A DNA stretch of 11,894 nucleotides, from contig CANBQQ010000047.1 in NCBI GenBank assembly GCA_947371715.1, positions 1-11,894 of the forward strand, read 5' to 3'. This DNA comes from Flavipsychrobacter stenotrophus. Its GTDB lineage: Bacteria; Bacteroidota; Bacteroidia; Chitinophagales; Chitinophagaceae. Below the pieces are notes generated by a model, which was not told the origin of the DNA, searched no databases, and saw only the letters and a list, made by a program, of their open reading frames with translations. Positions 6,704-11,894 of the stretch are shown here, in pieces. Position 1 is the stretch's first letter. Every line of letters begins with the position of its first letter. The translations under genes were made by a program, and so were the position numbers.

Positions 6704-9070
6704 TTATCGTACTAGTGCGAATGATGCTGATCGTCGTATACCCGGGCCCGTTATGGTACAAAAGTAGACGCCTGCAGCCAGGTCATCACTGAGTCTTATT
6801 GTGGATAGCGCTTTATTGTTATGCACCAACATAGCGCTGCTATAAACTATCTTACCCAACACATCTCTTATCGATACGTTCATTTCATCGCCCATTACTC
6901 CATTCGGAGTAGTCATAGAAATACTAAAGGTATTCCGCACAGGGTTCGGCGAAATGGTTATCGGTCCAGCTTGCTTTGTTACAGGCGCTACTGACAAGGT
7001 AAATGGCAATAACTTCATCCTTACGCAATGATTGCCCACATCTGGTATCAGCAGGTTATTATGCTCATCATATGCAATGCCTGATGCTGTATCAAAGGTT
7101 ACCTGGCCCCCGGTAAGCCCATCTGCCGATATCCCCGACACACTCATGCCTGCTTCTAATCTCACCGGCCCTCCACTGGTGGGCACATGTCTTATTTTTC
7201 CGCACACATAGGTAGTGATACCACCACTGTCATCTACTGCAACACTCGTTGGTTCGCATAGCTCTGCCGATACCCCCGTGCCGCCATCACCTGCGTCTCC
7301 TCCTGTACCATTACCAAATACAGTACTGATGTAACCGGTGCTGCCATTTACTTTTCTTATTCTGTTATTGTATTTGTCTGCAATGTACAGGTTGTTGTCG
7401 CGATCAAATGTGATATACACAGGCCCATTGATAGACGCAGCTATAGCAGGAGCGCCATCCCCCGAAAATCCACCAACTACAGCGCCAGTAATAGCAGTTA
7501 TAATTCCCGTTGCAGCATCTATTCTCCTTATGCAATTATTCACATTGTCTGCTACATACAAGTTGTCAGCGGTGTCTACTGCTATCCCGTATGGGTTATT
7601 CATTTGCGCTGTCGTAGCTTGACCGCCATTGCCAGAATAGCCCGGACCGCCTGTTCCCGCTACAGTAGTAATAATACCGGTCGCGGTATTTAGCATTCTG
7701 ATCACGTGTGTTGCCTTGTCTGAAATATACAGATAGCCTATGCTGTTTATAGCCACACTTACAGGTTGATTCAGTGTTGCGGCAGTCGCAGGCCCGTTAT
7801 CTCCGGTATTACCTCTGATGCCATTTCCTGCTATCGTTGTAATGATGCCTGCACCATTTACCTTTCTCACGGTGTGACTGCCCGAATCGGCTATATAGGT
7901 ATTGCCTGCCGCATCTCTGCACACATGCATGGGGTTTTGCAGCAATGCAGTATCTGCTCTGCCACCATCGCCGCCATATCCTTCGTTACCGGCTATTGTT
8001 GTTATTATACCTGTCGGGCTTACTTTACGAATACGGCTACCGGAGGTGATAAATAAATTGCCGGTACTATCCATAGCAACTCCGGCAGGGTTTTGCAGTT
8101 GAGCGCTTGCAGAAAAGCCACCATCACCACTATTTCCTGCCGTGCCGTTTCCGGCAACGGTATTAATAATGCCGGTAGAAAGTGAAATGTTTCTTACTCT
8201 GTGGTTACCATAATCCGCAACATACAAGTAGCCCGATGGGTGCCACATTACCGCATACGGACTTTGCAATTTGGCCGCGGTTGCCGGCCCTCCATCACCA
8301 CTATATCCGCCCATTCCCGTGCCGGCAATTGTCTGTATTATACCGTTTGGTCTGATAACGCGAATGGAGTGATTGCCCTGGTCAGCAAAATAGATATTAT
8401 TTGCAGTGTCAAGAAACAGGTCCATAGGCTTATTCAGCAATGCTGAAGTTGCTGGCCCACCATCCCCGGTATTACCTGTAACGCCTATTCCTGCTATGGT
8501 CGATACATTCCCGCCAAGGTCTACTTTCCTTATAACGTTGTTCAAAAAATCAGCGATATAAATATTGCCCGAATCATCTGTCGCAACACTCTGTGGTTTG
8601 TTGAATTGCGCCGCGGTTGCAGGGCCACCATCTCCCGAATATCCGGCAATGCCATTTCCTGCTACTGTAGTTATAATGCCGGAAGGAGTTGTTTTGCGTA
8701 TCCTGTGTCCCCAGCAGTCTGCTATATAAATATTGCCTGTGTCATCTATACAAACCGACTGTGGGTAATTCATTTCGGCAGCCGTCGCGGGCATTCCGTC
8801 ACCACTAAAATTAGACGATCCCCTGCCGGCAAAAATGGTGATATTATTGGTCGCCGGGTCCAGTACGCGCACGCTGTTATTACTTGCGTCAGCTATATAT
8901 AGTAACCCGTTTGCAAATCGTATCTTATGCTGCGCGTTGAACTGAGCAGCAGTAGCCGGCGCACCATTGTAAAAAGAATGAATATTCCTACCTGCAAAGG
9001 TTGTGATGGCTGTCTGAGCACTGACCTGCAAACAAATAAATATGGATAGTAGAGTTAGCCTTAATTTCAT
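6704..9070 (-). CDS. Secreted NHL-repeat beta-propeller protein with T9SS C-terminal sorting domain
   Basis: The 788-residue protein begins with a signal peptide (MKLRLTLLSIFICLQVSAQ, cleavage after about residue 19). Residues about 24-690 hold roughly twelve NHL-type units of about 56 residues, each with a turn like AGNGxxGYSGDGGPATAAQ followed by NxPxxVxxDxxGNxYIAD and an IRKV strand. Twelve blades would fit two six-bladed propellers (inference). Residues about 704-788 form a type A T9SS sorting domain (ITISPNPVRNTFSIS, then VSIRDVLGKIVYS and LAAGVYFCTI), which directs export across the outer membrane and often surface attachment. NHL propellers typically bind proteins, glycans or other ligands, but no ligand or catalytic site is evident. 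It is probably first of a two-gene unit with the TPR/DHp gene 18 bases downstream. No Shine-Dalgarno is visible. Confidence 0.93.
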   Translation of the reverse strand: MKLRLTLLSIFICLQVSAQTAITTFAGRNIHSFYNGAPATAAQFNAQHKIRFANGLLYIADASNNSVRVLDPATNNITIFAGRGSSNFSGDGMPATAAEMNYPQSVCIDDTGNIYIADCWGHRIRKTTPSGIITTVAGNGIAGYSGDGGPATAAQFNKPQSVATDDSGNIYIADFLNNVIRKVDLGGNVSTIAGIGVTGNTGDGGPATSALLNKPMDLFLDTANNIYFADQGNHSIRVIRPNGIIQTIAGTGMGGYSGDGGPATAAKLQSPYAVMWHPSGYLYVADYGNHRVRNISLSTGIINTVAGNGTAGNSGDGGFSASAQLQNPAGVAMDSTGNLFITSGSRIRKVSPTGIITTIAGNEGYGGDGGRADTALLQNPMHVCRDAAGNTYIADSGSHTVRKVNGAGIITTIAGNGIRGNTGDNGPATAATLNQPVSVAINSIGYLYISDKATHVIRMLNTATGIITTVAGTGGPGYSGNGGQATTAQMNNPYGIAVDTADNLYVADNVNNCIRRIDAATGIITAITGAVVGGFSGDGAPAIAASINGPVYITFDRDNNLYIADKYNNRIRKVNGSTGYISTVFGNGTGGDAGDGGTGVSAELCEPTSVAVDDSGGITTYVCGKIRHVPTSGGPVRLEAGMSVSGISADGLTGGQVTFDTASGIAYDEHNNLLIPDVGNHCVRMKLLPFTLSVAPVTKQAGPITISPNPVRNTFSISMTTPNGVMGDEMNVSIRDVLGKIVYSSAMLVHNNKALSTIRLSDDLAAGVYFCTITGPGIRRSASFALVR
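6986..9001 (-). repeat. Tandem array of about twelve 168-base coding repeats (56-residue NHL units)
   Basis: The AG-x-G...GDGGPATAAQ turn recurs in the protein near residues 24, 80, 136, 192, 248, 305, 359, 414, 470, 527, 584 and 640, a spacing of 54-57 residues. The first unit (FYNGAPATAAQ) and the last two are the most divergent, while units 3 to 10 are closest to each other. The DNA is correspondingly repetitive and could recombine or be misassembled from short reads. Confidence 0.85.
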
Positions 9071-9116
9071 GAGCGAAGTAAATTACAGTATAAATATAAC
9101 CGTTTATAAAATCATA

Positions 9117-9124
9117 CAAATCTA
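9117..9124 (-). promoter_or_regulatory. Candidate -7 element for the NHL gene
   Basis: On the minus strand TAGATTTG (9124-9117) fits the Bacteroidota -7 consensus TAnnTTTG and would start transcription near 9111, about 40 bases before the ATG. The nearest upstream TTG (9153-9151) is about 5 bases too far for an ideal -33 element, so the site is half-supported. Confidence 0.35.
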
Positions 9125-9240
9125 ATATTTGGGTACTTTTTACTTTTTTGCAATCAGAATACTATCATATAGTCACTTTGGTAAGCGGTAGACTGTAGTT
9201 GACACCCTTGCAAGGTGATGTCGCTTAGACAATGATCAAA

Positions 9241-9330
9241 TTACATGTAATGATGCCGAAGGCATCATATGTCTATAGAAAAATCAGATTATGAATTGGG
9301 CCGATGCCGAAGGTATCGTACGTCTGTCTA
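9241..9330 (+). repeat. Composite paired-hairpin repeat, copy 2
   Basis: This is the second copy of the element at 1-90, in the opposite orientation. Its hairpins are TGATGCC-GAA-GGCATCA (9251-9267, extendable by one pair to 9250-9268) and CGATGCC-GAA-GGTATCG (9302-9318), again 51 bases apart. Each is followed by a YAYGTYTRT-like sequence, and TATAGAAAAA follows the first hairpin. The middle (about 9281-9300) is not conserved between copies. Confidence 0.85.
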
Positions 9331-9401
9331 AGCGGATTGCTCGTCACTAAATTTGGTTATGCCGTCCGGTGCACGAGCGTTATTTCAATCATAGGCAACG
9401 T

Positions 9402-9420
9402 TCACACAGCGCCCCGTAGG
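9402..9420 (+). repeat. 19-base direct repeat, copy 1
   Basis: TCACACAGCGCCCCGTAGG is identical to 9615-9633. With the following ACGC it can fold as a short GTA-loop hairpin (9409-9424: GCG/CGC outer pairs, an internal mismatch, CC/GG inner pairs). Confidence 0.8.
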
Positions 9421-9423
9421 ACG

Positions 9424-9446
9424 CCTTGCCTGTATGGCAGGCAAGG
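9424..9446. repeat. 9-bp GC-rich hairpin
   Basis: CCTTGCCTG (9424-9432) and CAGGCAAGG (9438-9446) pair perfectly around a 5-base loop. No T-tract follows on either strand, so it does not look like an intrinsic terminator. Its TTGCC...GGCAA frame (9426-9444) has the same 19-base length as the hairpin at 9568-9586. Confidence 0.75.
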
Positions 9447-9461
9447 GTTGCACTTGTTCTC

Positions 9462-9513
9462 AACTATGAGGGAAAACAATTACAACACTGCCGAATGATA
9501 TTGTCTCATAGTT
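9462..9513. repeat. Long bulged inverted repeat
   Basis: AACTATGAG (9462-9470) pairs with CTCATAGTT (9505-9513) and ACAAT (9476-9480) with ATTGT (9500-9504), leaving a 5-base bulge on one side and a 19-base loop. Together these form 14 pairs without mismatch. Confidence 0.6.
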
Positions 9514-9567
9514 ATTTCGCTCCCACTAATACCAATTATACGTCAATGTACGGCACGTTTCATGTCA

Positions 9568-9586
9568 TTGCCCCGTTAGGTGGCAA
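9568..9586. repeat. Hairpin with CCCCGTTAGG core
   Basis: TTGCC (9568-9572) pairs with GGCAA (9582-9586) around CCGTTAGGT. The core resembles the CCCCGTAGG core of the 19-base repeat at 9615-9633, whose hairpin centre is about 53 bases downstream. Confidence 0.5.
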
Positions 9587-9614
9587 AAGCTTTGTAGCAA
9601 ATTAATCAAGTCTC

Positions 9615-9633
9615 TCACACAGCGCCCCGTAGG
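9615..9633 (+). repeat. 19-base direct repeat, copy 2
   Basis: Identical to 9402-9420, at an offset of 213 bases. With TCGC following, it forms a 7-position stem with one mismatch around GTA (9622-9638). Confidence 0.8.
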
Positions 9634-9664
9634 GTCGCAACAATTGGCGCTGTGCATGTTTTTG
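9618..9664 (+). repeat. Inverted repeat followed by a T-run, weakly terminator-like on the plus strand
   Basis: CACAGCGCC (9618-9626) pairs with GGCGCTGTG (9646-9654) around a 19-base loop, and CATGTTTTTG follows. The loop is large and the T-run starts 4 bases after the stem, so termination is uncertain. This fold excludes the small hairpin at 9622-9638. Confidence 0.4.
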
Positions 9665-9723
9665 ATGGTTAACTGCTGTAATTAAAGGTAAAACTCTCGA
9701 ACCTGAATTTTGGTCATGCCCCA

Positions 9724-9764
9724 AAAACAAAATGGGCAACTCCATTTTAAAGAGTTGCCCATTT
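9724..9764 (-). terminator. Rho-independent terminator after the PBP gene
   Basis: A perfect 13-bp stem (AAATGGGCAACTC / GAGTTGCCCATTT, 9730-9742 with 9752-9764) has a 9-base loop and is followed on the minus strand by TGTTTTTGG. It lies 17 bases beyond the PBP stop codon. Confidence 0.92.
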
Positions 9765-9781
9765 ATAATATTATTCAATGC

Positions 9782-11894
9782 TTATTCGTAGTCATCATTG
9801 TTATTCGCCGGAGTCCTTGCGCCATGCTCTTCTACCTCATCATCCGCTCCGGTTTTCTTGCCTTTTTTGTCTTCAGGTGCGCCACCGCCATCTGTCCCAA
9901 TACCGCAATCATCAAATCCATCAGGTGCCTTAAATGTTGCATTAGGCGTGATGTTCAGATTCTTGTCGGCATATACACGCTTCATAAAGAAAGCCCATAT
10001 CGGCAACGCTGCTGCAGCACCTTGTCCAAGCGCCTCACTTCTGAAGCGGAACTGGCGGTCATCGCAACCTACCCATGCACCTGCAAGCAACTGTGGGGTA
10101 TAGCCTATGAACCATGCATCTGCCTGGTTATTGGTAGTACCTGTTTTACCTGCTATCTGGTTCATTAGTCCATACCTGTGACGCATACGGCCACCGGTAC
10201 CAAAGTCTACCACGCCCTGCATCATCTTTACCATCTTAAATGCAGTATTGGGGTTGATCACTTCTTTCTGTGTCGGCGCAAAGTTCTTCACAAGCATACC
10301 ATTCTTGTCTTCTATACGCACCATAAAGTACGGTTGCGTATTGGTGCCACCTGCCGGGAACATAGTATAGGCACCCATCATTTCATAAAGTGAAATGTCC
10401 GATACACCCAAACCAACCGACGGGAACTTATCCATACGACTCGTGATATTGCACTTATGTGCGAAATCAACGAATGCATCAATACCTACCTGCTTCAATA
10501 TATAAAGTGCCGCATTGTTCAATGACTTAGCAAGCGCGTATTTCATAGGTACATCTCCAAATGATTCACCCGGCTGCGCATCATATGGCTTAGGCATACT
10601 AGGGAAGCTCTGCGGACTGGTTTGCACGATACCACACGGAGAGAACCCATTGTCTACCGCAAAACTGTAAAGCAACGGCTTGATCGTAGAACCAACCTGG
10701 CGCTTCGTGTTCACATTTACGTGGTCAAACTGGAAAAAGGTATGGTCTATACCGCCTACCCATGCCTTCACCTCACCGGTAAACGGATCCATAGCCATAA
10801 AGCCTGACTGCAGGAAGGTCTTCATGTACTTGATAGAATCTATCGGACTTATCGTGGTATCCTTATAATGTAATTTGTTCCAGGCAAACACCTTGGTTTT
10901 ATTAGGCTTTGCCATCATAGCCATAGCCTGCTTTTCCGTCATGTTGATGTCGCGGAATGATTGATAGCGGTCGCTTGCCTTAATACTGGCAGTGAGTATA
11001 TTGTCAATAGACTTCCCACCCTTTGTCCATATACTTCCATCGCGGTATCCGTTCTGCGCCATGAACTGTTTCTGCAACTCAGTTAGGTGCTCCTGCATAG
11101 CCTCTTCTGCATAGCGTTGCATTCTCACATCAATGGTAGTATATATTTTCAGTCCGTCTTTATAGAGGTCATAAGGGGTGCCATCGGGCTTCTTCATGTC
11201 CTTCAACACCGCCTTTACCTGGCTTTCCAGCACCTGCCTGAAGTACGGAGCAATACCATCATGGTAATCGATCTTATGATAGTTCAGCGGTGTTTCATGG
11301 TCTTTAAAACTGTCAGCCTGTCCTTCGGTCAGGTAATTGTACTTCACCATCTGGTCCAGCACTGTATTACGCCTGTTCTTTGCCCTTTCCGGATTTTTGC
11401 GCGGGTTGTACATCGTGTTACCCTTCAACATGCCCACCAAAACCGCGGCTTCATCCACAGTTACCTTATCAGGAGTTTTATTATAAAAAGTAAGTGACGC
11501 ATTCCTTATACCAAATACATTATCACCAAACGGTACAATATTCAGATACAGCGTTATCAGCTCATTCTTGGTAAGGTTACGTTCCAGCTTTACCGCCAGT
11601 ACCCACTCCTTAAGCTTTACAAACGGCAGCGTAAGAAAACTCTTCTTCTCTCTGGGGAACAGATTTTTAGCCAGCTGCTGAGATATGGTACTACCACCAC
11701 CCGCACGGCCAAGCCTGAAAAATATTCTCACCGTAGCAATTGGGTCGATTCCCGCATGGTCATAAAAACGGGCATCCTCGGTAGCTATCAGCGCATTGAT
11801 GATATTGGGAGAAACCTCTGAAAATTTACAATTTGATCTGTCCTGCACATAATATCTGCCCAGAATAGTTCCATCCGCCGCATACACGTCAGAC
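9782..11894 (-). CDS. Class A penicillin-binding protein (PBP1A-like), N-terminus outside the window
   Basis: Bifunctional peptidoglycan synthase acting in the periplasm: it polymerises lipid II (GT51) and cross-links stems (transpeptidase). Numbering here starts at the GTG at 11887. GT51 shows Glu37 in ATEDARFYDHAG, GGSTISQQLAKN (64-75) and Glu94 in KLKEW, the two catalytic Glu 57 residues apart as in E. coli PBP1b. The transpeptidase shows SxxK with nucleophile Ser400 (STIK), SLN at 455-457 and KTGT at 581-584. The tail (about 655-701) is acidic, Gly/Asp-rich and low complexity. The reading frame runs off the right edge: codons for Ser and Asp precede the GTG without a stop, and the cytoplasmic tail and membrane anchor are missing, so the GTG is not the true start. 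A strong terminator follows 17 bases after the stop. Confidence 0.95.
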   Translation of the reverse strand, partial: SDVYAADGTILGRYYVQDRSNCKFSEVSPNIINALIATEDARFYDHAGIDPIATVRIFFRLGRAGGGSTISQQLAKNLFPREKKSFLTLPFVKLKEWVLAVKLERNLTKNELITLYLNIVPFGDNVFGIRNASLTFYNKTPDKVTVDEAAVLVGMLKGNTMYNPRKNPERAKNRRNTVLDQMVKYNYLTEGQADSFKDHETPLNYHKIDYHDGIAPYFRQVLESQVKAVLKDMKKPDGTPYDLYKDGLKIYTTIDVRMQRYAEEAMQEHLTELQKQFMAQNGYRDGSIWTKGGKSIDNILTASIKASDRYQSFRDINMTEKQAMAMMAKPNKTKVFAWNKLHYKDTTISPIDSIKYMKTFLQSGFMAMDPFTGEVKAWVGGIDHTFFQFDHVNVNTKRQVGSTIKPLLYSFAVDNGFSPCGIVQTSPQSFPSMPKPYDAQPGESFGDVPMKYALAKSLNNAALYILKQVGIDAFVDFAHKCNITSRMDKFPSVGLGVSDISLYEMMGAYTMFPAGGTNTQPYFMVRIEDKNGMLVKNFAPTQKEVINPNTAFKMVKMMQGVVDFGTGGRMRHRYGLMNQIAGKTGTTNNQADAWFIGYTPQLLAGAWVGCDDRQFRFRSEALGQGAAAALPIWAFFMKRVYADKNLNITPNATFKAPDGFDDCGIGTDGGGAPEDKKGKKTGADDEVEEHGARTPANNNDDYE

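Larger units (their letters stand above)
9071..9781. other. 711-base intergenic region packed with hairpins
   Basis: No credible protein-coding gene was seen. From left to right it holds a candidate -7 element for the NHL gene (9117-9124), a 6-bp inverted repeat enclosing a 4-bp hairpin (9182-9227), the composite paired-hairpin repeat (9241-9330), two copies of a 19-base direct repeat with further hairpins between them (9402-9638), and the PBP terminator. The only open frame, 64 codons on the plus strand (9304-9498), runs through repeats and is not convincing. Confidence 0.7.

Noticed and set aside
9182..9227. tRNA-like segment with a CTTGCAA seven-base loop (anticodon-arm look, TGC)
   Set aside because: No T-arm TTCGA motif, no acceptor stem and too many bases between a D-arm-like part and the loop; at most a decayed remnant or coincidence.
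9250..9318. Minimal CRISPR-like array (repeated palindromes 51 bases apart)
   Set aside because: Only two imperfect repeats per locus, the spacer is partly conserved between loci, and no cas genes are nearby.
9304..9498. 64-codon plus-strand open frame
   Set aside because: It runs through the repeat element and hairpins, has no recognisable domain and no ribosome site; probably chance.
11885..11887. GTG as the start of the PBP gene
   Set aside because: The frame stays open to the window edge and the membrane anchor expected before GT51 is missing, so translation must begin outside the window.

Overview
The window looks like a chromosomal segment from a Bacteroidota bacterium, probably Chitinophagaceae-like. 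Three features point there. lpxC and fabZ are fused into one gene. A secreted NHL-repeat protein ends in a type IX secretion (T9SS) sorting domain. Promoter-like sites fit the Bacteroidota TTG / TAnnTTTG pattern, and starts lack clear Shine-Dalgarno sequences. All seven genes lie on the minus strand, so they read from right to left.

Layout from right to left (transcription order): (1) 11894-9782, a class A penicillin-binding protein cut by the window edge and closed by a strong terminator (9730-9764). (2) 9781-9071, a 711-base gene-free stretch unusually rich in inverted and direct repeats. (3) 9070-6704, a secreted protein with about twelve 56-residue NHL/beta-propeller repeats. 18 bases later comes (4) 6685-5027, a membrane TPR protein ending in a histidine-kinase phosphoacceptor (DHp) domain with no ATPase domain. 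(5) 4791-3574, an HD-domain phosphohydrolase of the SAMHD1/dNTPase-like class. (6) 3517-181, lpxD, lpxC-fabZ and lpxA, joined by two 4-base ATGA stop/start overlaps and closed by a terminator at 131-160.

The lpx genes encode three early steps of lipid A synthesis plus the FabZ dehydratase that competes for the same 3-hydroxyacyl-ACP pool. With the peptidoglycan polymerase, the window holds mainly envelope biogenesis genes. The NHL protein and TPR/DHp protein look like a two-gene unit pairing a surface-exported propeller with an inner-membrane signalling-like protein; this pairing is inferred.

The least explained structure is a repeat family. A 90-base composite of two short hairpins spaced exactly 51 bases apart occurs once at the left edge (1-90, minus orientation) and once at 9241-9330 (plus orientation). 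The two copies align without gaps. More hairpins and an exact 19-base direct repeat follow the second copy. The stem variants tolerate G-U pairs on one strand only, which hints at a structured RNA or a REP-like dispersed element. No mobile-element gene, CRISPR array, rRNA or functional tRNA was seen.
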